Shown here in pieces: positions 1-8,663 of a DNA stretch of 27,692 bases. Positions within the stretch are counted from its first letter, which is position 1. Each line of letters opens with the position of its first letter. Source of the DNA: a virus; IMG/VR virus record IMGVR_UViG_3300010318_000035, positions 1-27,692 of that record; one strand, given 5' to 3'. The translations under genes and the position numbers were made by a program. The notes beneath the pieces are model-generated. The model searched no databases, was not told the DNA's origin, and saw only the letters and a list, made by a program, of their open reading frames with translations.

Positions 1-2270
1 CTGCTGAAGGTGTGTTACAAGACAACATCGACGCAGAAGAAGCAAGAGCTTTGGCTGCTGAAGGTGTGTTGCAAGGTAATATTGATGCTGAAGCAAGTGC
101 AAGAGCATCTGCTGATACAACTCTTCAAGCTAACATTGATGCTGAAGAATCTGCTCGTATTGCTGGTGATGCTTCAACTTTGGCATCTGCTCAGAGCTAT
201 ACAGATGCGGCTATTAGTAACTTAATTGATGGTGCTCCAGAACTTCTAGACACTTTAAATGAACTTGCGGCTGCAATAGGTGATGATGAAAATTTTGTAA
301 CAACTATTACAAATCAAATTGCTGTTGTACAGGCTGCTGTTGATGCTGAAGAAGCAAGAGCATTAGCCGCAGAAGCTACACTTCAAGCTAATATTGATGC
401 AGAAGCAAGTGCAAGAGCTAGTGCTGATACAACTCTTCAAGCTAATATTGATGCAGAAGCAAGTGCAAGAGCTAGTGCTGATAGTGCTCTTCAAGCTGAA
501 ATTGATGCTGAAGAAGCAAGAGCATTAGCCGCAGAAGCTACACTTCAAGCTAATATTGATGCAGAAGAATCTGCTCGTATTGCTGGTGATGCAGATTTAC
601 AAGCACAATTAGACGAAGCTACTTCTGGTGCTTTTATTTCAAGAGAAGTGCCAACTGGTGCTGTTGATGGTGTAAACGCAACTTTCACTCTTGCTAATAC
701 ACCAAATCCAGACTCAGAGCAGGTATTTTTAAATGGTGTATTACAAAATGTTGGAGCCGAAAATGATTATACTATCTCTGGATCTACTATAACATTTAAT
801 GTTGCTCCAGAGAGTGAAAGTGTAATACTTGCCAATTACATATCTAATGCAATTATTGTTGGCAGTGGGGGATCAGATTTTAGTTCAGTTGGTATTAATG
901 ATCTTACTGATGTAACTATTACTTCGGCAACATCTGGACAAGTTTTACAATATGATGGTTCTGGTTGGATTAATGGCGAAGCACCTAGTACATTTAGTGG
1001 TTCATACAACGATTTAACAGATAAGCCAGATTTAAGTATATATGCAACTGAAGCAGATATGACAACTGCTGAAGCTGACATCGTTGCTTTACAATCTGCT
1101 GATTCTACACTTCAATCAAATATCGATGCTGAAGCAAGTGCAAGAGCTAGTGCTGATACAACTCTTCAAGCTAATATTGATGCAGAAGCTAGTGCAAGAA
1201 CATCTGCTGATTCTACACTTCAATCAAATATCGATGCCGAAGCAAGTGCAAGAGCATCTGCTGATACAACTCTTCAAGCTAATATAGACGCAGAAGAATC
1301 TGCTCGTATTGCTGGTGATGCTTCAACTTTAGCATCTGCTCAAAGCTATACAGATGCGGCTGTTGCAAATGTTGATTTATCTAGTGTTGAGTCTAGATTA
1401 ACAACTTTAGAAGATGACGCATTTATCACTCGTGAAGTTCCATCTGGTTCTATAGACGGTTCAAACACATCATTTGTATTAGCAAACACTCCTGTTTCTG
1501 GAAGTGAGCAAGTGTTCTTGAATGGTATGCTTCAACATGAAGGTGCTGGAAACGATTACACTATTTCTGGCTCTACTATAACTTTTGGAACTGCTCCTGA
1601 AACTGGTTGGAAACTTCATGTAAGTTATGCTACTGGTAGTTATTTGGTAGCTCCTGCTGGTAGTGGAAGTTCATATAGTGATGCTGATGTTTCTTCATTT
1701 TTAAATGGTAACATAGATGGACATTTAATACCAGATACAAATGTAGCATATGACTTAGGTACTGCTGAGAAAAAATTCAGAGATTTATATCTCTCTTCAG
1801 GTACAATACATTTAGGTGATGCTACTATTAGCTCAACTGGTTCTGATGTTACTGTTGGTGGAGTTGATCTATCTGCATTAAATGGTCGTGTATCTACATT
1901 AGAAGCCGCAGAGCCATCAGGTTCACAAATATTTACTAGTGATATAATATCAGTGCCAAATACTGGTGGAGATTCAATATATCAAGATAGATTGATTACT
2001 ACCATTACTCATAATTTAAATAAAAAACCTGAAATACAAGTTTATATTGATGAGACCAATGTGGCTACAAATTTGCATTATGATGCTCCAGGAGTAGTAA
2101 TTCCTCAAGCAGTTGGAAAAGGTAAACTTTTAAGAACAGACTGGATTTCAGAGGTTGCATATGGATATTCAGTGAGACATTTAAATGATAATCAAATAGA
2201 AGTTAGGTTTCACTTTTTGTTTGCGGTTGGAGCAAGTACTATGACAAAAGTAAGAGTAAAGTGTTCATAA
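1..2270 (+). CDS. Tail fibre / virion structural protein, 5'-truncated
   Basis: The reading frame is open from the first base and the repeat pattern continues upstream of the first possible start (GTG at 12), so the true start lies outside the window. About 752 residues are visible. Residues 1-205 and about 360-450 are 18-residue alanine-rich repeats (pattern LQANIDAEASARASADTT), probably a trimeric coiled-coil shaft. A DTLNELAAAIGDD motif lies near residue 78. Two copies of a compact domain with the signature EQVFLNGxLQ...NDYTISGSTITF lie at about 208-278 and 471-541. A module with YDLGTAEKKFRDLYLSSGTI follows, and the C-terminal 120 residues (HNLNKKPEIQVYID) look like a globular tip. These modules are typical of marine T4-like phage fibres, so a role in adsorption or baseplate attachment is likely. 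Which T4 fibre it replaces cannot be told. Confidence 0.8.
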   Translation, partial: AEGVLQDNIDAEEARALAAEGVLQGNIDAEASARASADTTLQANIDAEESARIAGDASTLASAQSYTDAAISNLIDGAPELLDTLNELAAAIGDDENFVTTITNQIAVVQAAVDAEEARALAAEATLQANIDAEASARASADTTLQANIDAEASARASADSALQAEIDAEEARALAAEATLQANIDAEESARIAGDADLQAQLDEATSGAFISREVPTGAVDGVNATFTLANTPNPDSEQVFLNGVLQNVGAENDYTISGSTITFNVAPESESVILANYISNAIIVGSGGSDFSSVGINDLTDVTITSATSGQVLQYDGSGWINGEAPSTFSGSYNDLTDKPDLSIYATEADMTTAEADIVALQSADSTLQSNIDAEASARASADTTLQANIDAEASARTSADSTLQSNIDAEASARASADTTLQANIDAEESARIAGDASTLASAQSYTDAAVANVDLSSVESRLTTLEDDAFITREVPSGSIDGSNTSFVLANTPVSGSEQVFLNGMLQHEGAGNDYTISGSTITFGTAPETGWKLHVSYATGSYLVAPAGSGSSYSDADVSSFLNGNIDGHLIPDTNVAYDLGTAEKKFRDLYLSSGTIHLGDATISSTGSDVTVGGVDLSALNGRVSTLEAAEPSGSQIFTSDIISVPNTGGDSIYQDRLITTITHNLNKKPEIQVYIDETNVATNLHYDAPGVVIPQAVGKGKLLRTDWISEVAYGYSVRHLNDNQIEVRFHFLFAVGASTMTKVRVKCS
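107..193 (+). repeat. 87-nt exact repeat, copy 1 (fibre gene 1)
   Basis: These 87 nt are identical to 2705-2791 in the next gene and are read in the same frame (SADTTLQANIDAEESARIAG...). A diverged third copy starts near 1257. Exact identity at synonymous sites points to recent recombination or gene conversion between neighbouring fibre genes. Confidence 0.9.
340..405 (+). repeat. 66-nt exact direct repeat, copy 1
   Basis: Identical to 502-567 in the same gene and in the same frame (AEEARALAAEATLQANIDAE). It shows tandem expansion of the coiled-coil shaft by duplication. Confidence 0.85.
502..567 (+). repeat. 66-nt exact direct repeat, copy 2
   Basis: Second copy of the 340-405 unit, offset by 162 nt (54 codons, three 18-residue units), so the frame and coiled-coil register are kept. 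Confidence 0.85.
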
Positions 2271-2278
2271 TATAAATA
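2271..2278 (+). promoter_or_regulatory. Late promoter motif TATAAATA
   Basis: Exact T4 late promoter consensus, starting one base after the stop codon of the preceding fibre gene and 38 bp before the next ATG. Expected start of transcription is about 2284, next to a run of 13 A (2288-2300). The motif is part of a small AT-only inverted repeat (2271-2276 with 2283-2288). Confidence 0.7.
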
Positions 2279-2315
2279 AAATTTTATAAAAAAAAAAAAA
2301 TAAGGAAAAGTTAAA

Positions 2316-5300
2316 ATGTCAAAGACAGAATTATCAGGAAAACAAGTAAAAGACGGTAGTGTTCAACGTGTTGATTTAGATGTAAGCACATCTGGTCAAG
2401 CTGTTACTACTAAAATTGTTGCTGGTGATAACATTAGTTTATCCTCAACTGGTGTAGATGCTGGTACTGGTGATGTTACAGTTAGTTTAGGTGGAACTAT
2501 AGCTAGTGATATAGCTTCTTTACAATCTGCTGATACAGCATTACAAGCTGAAGTAGATGCGGTTGAAGCTGATGTTGCTTCTTTACAATCTGCTGATACC
2601 ACATTACAAGCTAACATTGATGCTGAAGCAAGTGCAAGAGCATCTGCTGATACAGCATTACAAGCTGAAGTAGATGCGGTTGAAGCTGATGTTGCTTCTT
2701 TACAATCTGCTGATACAACTCTTCAAGCTAACATTGATGCTGAAGAATCTGCTCGTATTGCTGGTGATGCTTCAACTTTGGCATCTGCTCAAAGTTATGC
2801 AGATACTGCTGTTGCTGGTATTGTTAATTCTGCACCAGAAACTTTAGATACATTAAATGAACTTGCGGCTGCATTAGGTGATGATCCTAATTTTGCTACA
2901 ACTATTTCAACACAAATAGGACTTAAAGCTGATAGTTCATCATTAGCAACTGTAGCTACAAGTGGTGATTATAACGATCTTATAAACACACCTTCTGCTG
3001 GTGCATCAGATCTTGATGGACTTAGTGATGTTACATTAACTTCATCTGCTAGTGGAGAATTCCTAAAATATAGTGGCTCTGGTTGGGTTAATAGTAATAC
3101 TATAAATGCAAGTGCATCTAAAAGTGGTTTAATAATACAAACTGCTTCTGCTGTAACTGGTGAGGGAGAAGATGCGTTTTTAGTTAAAAATTCATCTAAT
3201 GCAACCAAATTTAAAGTAAGAGTTAGCACTAATGCCGCAAATAATTATATAATTATTGGTGACAAATTAGGTATTGGTAGCAACGAGAGGCCATCGGCAC
3301 AAATAAGTGCACATGCGGCTTCTGGATCATCAATTTTTCAAATGACTCAAGGGGTAGAAGGCCCTACTTATGAGAATGGTTTTAGAATAACATATAATGG
3401 AACTGATGTTATACAAAAGTTGCTTCCTGCAAGTGGTACAATTAAATTTTATACTGGTGGCGGCAATACCAACAGATTTCAAATTGCTTCTAATGGACTT
3501 GTAACTTCTCTATATGGGATGGTTGTTAATTCAGGAAGTGATGCAACTAAAGCATTAATTGTAAAGGGATCTTCTTCTCAAACTGCAAACTTACTTGAGA
3601 TACAGAATAGTGCAGGAACTGCTATCGCAAACATATCCGCTGCTGGTGAGGGAACATTTAATACAGTTAAAATTGGATTAGGAACTGGAGCTGTAGAAAC
3701 AAACACTGCTGTAGGATTTAACACACTTGAAGGATATGATGCCGGAGTGGGAGGTCTATGGGGTAGAAACGTTGCATTAGGATACCAAGCTGGCGCAAGT
3801 ATGTCTTACAGTGTAGCTATTGGATACAACGCACTTCGTGGAACAATGTCTGCTGGCTCAGGCAACAACGTAGCCGTTGGTTCGTCTTCTCTTTCAAATA
3901 TTACGACAGGAACTCACAATGTTTATATCGGAAGTCAAGGAAACGGTAATGCGAGTGCTTGTACTACAGGCGCAAGCAACGTAGCAATCGGCTCTGGAGC
4001 ATATACATTAACAACAGTTAGTAACTCTATAGCAATAGGTCGAAGCTCCTCGGCGGGTGCAAGCTCAAGCACCGTTGTAGGATACTCTGCAAATTCGGCT
4101 TCAACCGCACCAGAGTCTGTTGTAATTGGAAAATCAGCATCTGCCAGTGATGAACAATATAGCGCAGGTCGCTCTGTAGCTATTGGTAGTGGTGCAAGTG
4201 CAACGGGAGCTGACTGTGTTGCTCTTGGATTTCAAGCAACTTCGGGTTACTATGGACTTGCTATAGGACGTGCTGCAAATGCCGCTGCAAATTGTCTTAG
4301 CATTAGATTTGGTAATGCCAATCGCATCATCGGAGACGCAAATGGTCAAATAGGTATCAATGAAGCAGCACCTGGCGCACAGCTACAAGTAACCTCCGGA
4401 GCTGCTGCTAGAAAAGGTCTTATTGTCAAAGGTGCCGCATCACAAACTGCAAACTTGTTTGAGACACAGAATAGTGCAGGAACTACTTTATTCTCTGTTG
4501 ATAAAGATGGAAGTCTTTCTGCTGGAACAATTCCAGTAGCTCGTGTTGATGGTCTTTCTACTGTTGCAACTTCGGGTGATTATAACGATCTTATAAACAC
4601 ACCTTCTGTTGGTGCATCAGATCTTGATGGACTTAGTGATGTTACATTAACTTCATCTGCTAGTGGAGAATTTTTAAAATATAATGGTACTAATTGGGTT
4701 AATAGTAGCTTGCCTGAAGCTAGCAGTAGCGTCGCTGGCATAGTAACTACTGGAACACAAACATTCGCTGGCAAAAAAAACTACACAACATCTTCTGCAT
4801 CCGATACTCCTTTGACAATTACAAGACCAGCATCAGCAGATAACTATGGTCTTGTCGTAAGAAATAGTTCAAATATGCGATTGGTTGGTATCGGTAGAGA
4901 TGCTAATTATTCTGGCGGTCATAATTATGATAGCTCTGTGAGCCCTGCTTTAATTGAAATAGGATCTACTCGATATGGTCATGCAACACTTGCATATAAT
5001 GAGACTCAGGACACTTTGTCCATATTATCAAAATCATCAACCAATGTCCTTGAACTGGTTCCTGAAGATGGAGGATATGGTTTAACTAAATTAACTATTG
5101 TAAGAGCCCCATCATTTACTGCAAATGTGGGTAAATGGAATTTTAATGTTCAGCATCCTGTTGGCTCTGCTGGTGCAATTAACTTTAATGCCTATAATGG
5201 TGTAAGTATAAATCTTGCTGACTCTGATGCATTGGAAGGGAGTTTCCATGTTAAGTCAAATGCTTCAACAAGAAAAGGTGTTATAGTTCAAGCACATGCT

Positions 5301-5762
5301 TCACAGACTGCAAACTTGTTTGAGGCACAGAATAGTGCAGGAACTACTTTATTCTCTGTTAATAAAGATGGTAGAGTAGATGCAAAACAATATACTGAAA
5401 CTTCTGTTAATGCATTTGATACAGCATTAAGTCCAAGTTCTGGCACTTTAACTGTAGATGTTTCAAGTGCTGGCGCAGTATTTGGTGCATTAGATGCTTC
5501 AGTAACTACATGGGCATTTACAAACGTACCGACTGATAATAACAAAGTAACTACTGTTACTGTAGTATTAGATGGAAATGCTTCGTATACATATGGTGAT
5601 GCATGTTCAGTAAATGGAACTGCAATAACTGATGGTGTTATGTGGCAAGATGGTTCAGCTCCTGCAAGTACAGACGGAATGGATATGGTAACTTTTGTAA
5701 TAGCAAAAGATAGTGCAGGAACTGTTAAAGTATTTGGTTACGGTACAACAAACTTTAGCTAA
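2316..5762 (+). CDS. Large tail fibre protein with YadA-like head domain
   Basis: 1148 residues; the ATG is preceded by AAGGA and a late promoter at 2271. The N-terminus (SGKQVKDGSVQRVDLDVS, then GDNISLSSTGVDAGTGDV) is typical of marine phage fibres and probably the virion-attached end. Residues about 65-165 carry the LQANIDAE coiled-coil repeat, followed by TLDTLNELAAALGDD. A DLDGLSDVTLTSSASGEFLKY module occurs twice (about 231 and 768), and a SQTANLxExQNSAGT module three times (about 421, 709, 996). Residues about 455-675 contain repeated NVAxG/SVAIGxxA motifs like the YadA/Hia head beta-roll of trimeric autotransporter adhesins. The C-terminal 115 residues (TVDVSSAG, YTYGDACSVNG) form a tip domain. 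Likely role is trimeric host recognition. The YadA-like part is richer in GC than the rest. Confidence 0.85.
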   Translation: MSKTELSGKQVKDGSVQRVDLDVSTSGQAVTTKIVAGDNISLSSTGVDAGTGDVTVSLGGTIASDIASLQSADTALQAEVDAVEADVASLQSADTTLQANIDAEASARASADTALQAEVDAVEADVASLQSADTTLQANIDAEESARIAGDASTLASAQSYADTAVAGIVNSAPETLDTLNELAAALGDDPNFATTISTQIGLKADSSSLATVATSGDYNDLINTPSAGASDLDGLSDVTLTSSASGEFLKYSGSGWVNSNTINASASKSGLIIQTASAVTGEGEDAFLVKNSSNATKFKVRVSTNAANNYIIIGDKLGIGSNERPSAQISAHAASGSSIFQMTQGVEGPTYENGFRITYNGTDVIQKLLPASGTIKFYTGGGNTNRFQIASNGLVTSLYGMVVNSGSDATKALIVKGSSSQTANLLEIQNSAGTAIANISAAGEGTFNTVKIGLGTGAVETNTAVGFNTLEGYDAGVGGLWGRNVALGYQAGASMSYSVAIGYNALRGTMSAGSGNNVAVGSSSLSNITTGTHNVYIGSQGNGNASACTTGASNVAIGSGAYTLTTVSNSIAIGRSSSAGASSSTVVGYSANSASTAPESVVIGKSASASDEQYSAGRSVAIGSGASATGADCVALGFQATSGYYGLAIGRAANAAANCLSIRFGNANRIIGDANGQIGINEAAPGAQLQVTSGAAARKGLIVKGAASQTANLFETQNSAGTTLFSVDKDGSLSAGTIPVARVDGLSTVATSGDYNDLINTPSVGASDLDGLSDVTLTSSASGEFLKYNGTNWVNSSLPEASSSVAGIVTTGTQTFAGKKNYTTSSASDTPLTITRPASADNYGLVVRNSSNMRLVGIGRDANYSGGHNYDSSVSPALIEIGSTRYGHATLAYNETQDTLSILSKSSTNVLELVPEDGGYGLTKLTIVRAPSFTANVGKWNFNVQHPVGSAGAINFNAYNGVSINLADSDALEGSFHVKSNASTRKGVIVQAHASQTANLFEAQNSAGTTLFSVNKDGRVDAKQYTETSVNAFDTALSPSSGTLTVDVSSAGAVFGALDASVTTWAFTNVPTDNNKVTTVTVVLDGNASYTYGDACSVNGTAITDGVMWQDGSAPASTDGMDMVTFVIAKDSAGTVKVFGYGTTNFS
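2705..2791 (+). repeat. 87-nt exact repeat, copy 2 (fibre gene 2)
   Basis: Identical over 87 nt to 107-193 in the upstream gene and in the same reading frame. Identity ends at the next base on both sides. Confidence 0.9.
2964..3060 (+). repeat. 97-nt intragenic repeat, copy 1
   Basis: Matches 4575-4671 in the same gene with one mismatch in 97 nt. It encodes GDYNDLINTPSAGASDLDGL and the following SDVTLTSSASGE. The two copies flank the YadA-like segment, so recombination between them could delete or swap that segment. Confidence 0.9.
4575..4671 (+). repeat. 97-nt intragenic repeat, copy 2
   Basis: Second copy of the 2964-3060 repeat. The only difference is one C-to-T change, giving TPSVGAS in place of TPSAGAS. 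Confidence 0.9.
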
Positions 5763-5775
5763 TATATTAATTAGT

Positions 5776-5807
5776 AATGACTAGCTGATTTAAATTGGCT
5801 AGTCATT
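5776..5807 (+). terminator. Intergenic stem-loop, terminator-like
   Basis: AATGACTAGC (5776-5785) pairs perfectly with GCTAGTCATT (5798-5807). The stem extends inward by two G-U and two A-U pairs around a TTAA loop, giving about 14 bp. It lies between the stop of the large fibre gene and the LamG-protein gene. The downstream tract is only ATTTAATAAAG, not a clean U run. It may therefore be a weak terminator or an mRNA-stabilising or processing element. Confidence 0.55.
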
Positions 5808-5833
5808 TAATAAAGATTTAAAAGAGAGAAAAC

Positions 5834-8608
5834 ATGGCTCCAATAAATTTTGGTTTCGGAAGAACAAGTAGAATTGGTAAATTAATTAAAGAGCAAATTG
5901 TAGAAAGTTCAGATGTGCCTACTAATGGACTAAAAGTTTGGCTAAAGGCTGACGTTGGTTTATTAGATGCAAATGGAAATGCAATAACATCTGAAAATAC
6001 AAATGTTCATACTTGGCAAGATCAAAGTGGAAATAACTTACATGCAACGCAGTCTACAACATCACTACAACCAGTTGTTTCTAGTGTAAATGGAGTTTCT
6101 TCTGTATATTTTTCGGCAGATAGATTAGACATATCAAGTTTTGAATCTTCTGCTTCTTTTACAATTTTTTCCGTACACAAAGCTACTGGTCATGGACTTG
6201 TTTATGAAAGAAGTACAAATACAAATGCAACTAATGGTGAGTATCTATATACTGCTACAAACTATACAATAGCAACAAGACGTAACAATGTATTATCGGG
6301 GTATAATTATCCAAATAATAGTAATTGGGGTGTTACAAATGAAGTAAAAGTAGCTACTCATCAATTTGATGGTTCACATACTGGTCATACATTAAGAGAT
6401 GACGGAATTTCTGTTGATATGGGAGCTGGTTGGGGAGCTAATATAACTTCGCCAGAAACTATCAATCAGCCATTATATATAGGAGCTAGAGGTGCTGGTG
6501 GTGCTGGTATTACTGGTCATATATGTGAAATATTATACTACGATAGAGTTCTATCTGCTGAAGAAGTTTCTGAGATTGAATTATATTTAAATAATAAATG
6601 GGGCGGTTCAGTATCACTACTAACATTAAACTTAGATGCTAGTGACACTTCGAGTTATCCTGGCTATGGAACAACTTGGTATGATTTATCTGGAAATAAC
6701 AATAATGTAAATTTTTCTAGTCAACCTGAATTTAATAGTGAAGGTTACATAAATTTTCAAAAAAGTTCACCAAATCCAGCAACACTATCATCTGGATCAT
6801 CTGTAACTAATCTGCCGACAGGAAATTCTTCAGTTACAATAGAAACATGGATAAAGCATGGAGGAGTGGATTTAGCTGGGATTGTAGGATGGGGATCATA
6901 TGGAATACCTAGAAAAGTTCATGCATTGCGTACATATCAAACTGATAAGCTTGTATTTTATGGTTGGGCAGAAGATGTGTATGCTCACGCCAATCTAGTT
7001 GAGGGAGAATGGTATCATATTGTAGCTAGATATGATTCTGATTTAGCAGTCAAAGATATATGGGTAAATGGAAGTTTTGTAGCAAGAAGAACTAATTGTT
7101 TAGCTGATGTGACTAATAGCAATTTTACAATAGGTAAAACATTTAACACAGAATATTATGAAGGTGGAATTGCACAATTAAAAATTTATAACTATGCAAT
7201 TAGTGATTCTGATATTTTAGAAAACTATAATAATACTAAAGGTACTTTTCAAGATACTTCATTAGTTTTGCATTTAGATGCCAGTGACACTTCGAGTTAT
7301 CCTGGCTCTGGAACAACTTGGTATGATTTATCAGGGTATGAGAATAATGCAACTTTAAATTCTATAGATTATGGCACAAATAAAGATGGCGTGATGGTTT
7401 TCAATGCAACCAGTGATTATGCAAGTGTGTCTACAAGTAGTGGAGAAGTTTTATCAAACACAGAATATACTAAATGTGTTTGGGTAAATTTTGATAGTCT
7501 TTCAAATTATAATAATTTATTAAGTGGTGGTAATAGCGCACAACATGCTTTCTGGACTTCTAACACTCCATATCTTAAAGCAGGACATAATAATAATTGG
7601 GGTGTGGTAACATCATCGACTGCATTATCTACTAACACTTGGTATTTTGCTGTTGTTACATTTAGTACCGTAAATGGATTTAAGATTTACATAAATGGTA
7701 TTTTAGATGCAAGTAATAGTTCATATACTACTCCATTCACAACTTGGGCTGGATCTGAAGTTCTACAAATAGGTAGATATGATACAGGCACTAATGGACT
7801 TTTAGGAAAAATAGGTCTAGTTAGTGCATATAATAAAGAATTAAATTCTGATGAAATTTTAGAACTTTATAATAATACTAAAAGTAGATTTGAAACTAAT
7901 CACGACTTAGTATTAGATTTAGATGCTAGTAATACTTTAAGTTATTCAGGAACTGGAACAACTTGGTATGATTTATCTGGAAATAATAATCACGCAACTT
8001 TAAATGGAAGTCCAGCATGGAGTTCTTCTTATGGCGGTAAATTTACTTTAGATAATACAGATGATTGGATAGATATAAGTGTTGAGACTAATAGTGAATC
8101 GTTTACATTTGAAACATGGTTCTATAGTGATAGGCCTGAAACTGGCAGCAACGATGCTGGATATTTTTTTCAAAGTGATCAAATGACAGGTGCGGCACAT
8201 GGGCCTGGTATAGCTATGTTAGAAGGTGCTGCCATGACTATCGGAGGATATTATCCAATGCAGCCTGGAGATATGTATATCTATACTGGTAGTACTATCA
8301 GTGGTAGTAGCACAGTACCTTTAAATTATAATTTTCCAAAAAATTCTTGGACACATCTTACAATTTCATGGAATGTTGATAGTGATGAAGTTAAGCTATA
8401 TGAAAATGGTGTTTTAAAATCGACTGTTTCTGTTACTGCAACACCTGAAGATATAGAAAGAATGTCTATCTTTAAACTATCAACAGGTAGTTTTACAGGG
8501 AATTATCTTAAAGGAGATATAGCAACAGTAAAAGTATATCAAGGTGTTTTAAATATTGCGACAATCACAGATAACTATAATAATACTAAATCGAGATTTG
8601 GCTATTAA
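5834..8608 (+). CDS. Four-domain LamG-like (concanavalin A-type) virion protein
   Basis: 924 residues; the ATG is preceded by AGAGAG at good spacing. After a short N-terminal segment there are four consecutive modules (about 30-255, 262-470, 476-690, 692-924). Each opens with a variant of LDLDASxTxSY...TTWYDLSGNNNxATL and closes with a variant of YNNTKSRF. Internal motifs such as FTFETWFYSD and WTHLTISWN are typical of LamG_3 / concanavalin A-like jelly-roll domains, which bind sugars. Module 1 is the most diverged (VWLKADVGLLDANGNAITSE); modules 2 and 3 share almost identical DNA at their starts. There is no signal peptide or enzyme motif. The position inside the fibre cluster suggests a carbohydrate-binding adhesin or virion decoration protein; the exact virion location is unknown. 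Confidence 0.75.
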   Translation: MAPINFGFGRTSRIGKLIKEQIVESSDVPTNGLKVWLKADVGLLDANGNAITSENTNVHTWQDQSGNNLHATQSTTSLQPVVSSVNGVSSVYFSADRLDISSFESSASFTIFSVHKATGHGLVYERSTNTNATNGEYLYTATNYTIATRRNNVLSGYNYPNNSNWGVTNEVKVATHQFDGSHTGHTLRDDGISVDMGAGWGANITSPETINQPLYIGARGAGGAGITGHICEILYYDRVLSAEEVSEIELYLNNKWGGSVSLLTLNLDASDTSSYPGYGTTWYDLSGNNNNVNFSSQPEFNSEGYINFQKSSPNPATLSSGSSVTNLPTGNSSVTIETWIKHGGVDLAGIVGWGSYGIPRKVHALRTYQTDKLVFYGWAEDVYAHANLVEGEWYHIVARYDSDLAVKDIWVNGSFVARRTNCLADVTNSNFTIGKTFNTEYYEGGIAQLKIYNYAISDSDILENYNNTKGTFQDTSLVLHLDASDTSSYPGSGTTWYDLSGYENNATLNSIDYGTNKDGVMVFNATSDYASVSTSSGEVLSNTEYTKCVWVNFDSLSNYNNLLSGGNSAQHAFWTSNTPYLKAGHNNNWGVVTSSTALSTNTWYFAVVTFSTVNGFKIYINGILDASNSSYTTPFTTWAGSEVLQIGRYDTGTNGLLGKIGLVSAYNKELNSDEILELYNNTKSRFETNHDLVLDLDASNTLSYSGTGTTWYDLSGNNNHATLNGSPAWSSSYGGKFTLDNTDDWIDISVETNSESFTFETWFYSDRPETGSNDAGYFFQSDQMTGAAHGPGIAMLEGAAMTIGGYYPMQPGDMYIYTGSTISGSSTVPLNYNFPKNSWTHLTISWNVDSDEVKLYENGVLKSTVSVTATPEDIERMSIFKLSTGSFTGNYLKGDIATVKVYQGVLNIATITDNYNNTKSRFGY
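6632..6693 (+). repeat. 62-nt LamG-module repeat, copy 1
   Basis: Start of LamG module 2 (LDASDTSSYPGYGTTWYDLS). It matches 7274-7335 with three mismatches in 62 nt, which indicates recent duplication of the module start. Confidence 0.85.
7274..7335 (+). repeat. 62-nt LamG-module repeat, copy 2
   Basis: Start of LamG module 3. The rest of modules 2 and 3 differs strongly, so only the hinge-like start was duplicated or kept uniform. Confidence 0.85.
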
Positions 8609-8616
8609 AAATTAAA

Positions 8617-8663
8617 TTCATGAGTTCGTGAAAAATTAAATAGGAAGGTTCACGAACCATGAA
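8617..8663 (+). promoter_or_regulatory. Start-codon hairpin of the holin gene
   Basis: TTCATG(A)GTTCGTGAA (8617-8632) is the reverse complement of TTCACGAACCATGAA (8649-8663) except for one bulged A, giving a 15-bp stem. The loop (8633-8648) contains the AGGAAGG ribosome-binding sequence, and the holin ATG (8659-8661) is paired inside the 3' arm. In RNA this should limit initiation of holin translation. Confidence 0.7.

Noticed and set aside
1-620. Regular repeats considered as a CRISPR array or minisatellite
   Set aside because: The repeats are in frame, have no unique spacers and encode a periodic coiled-coil shaft.
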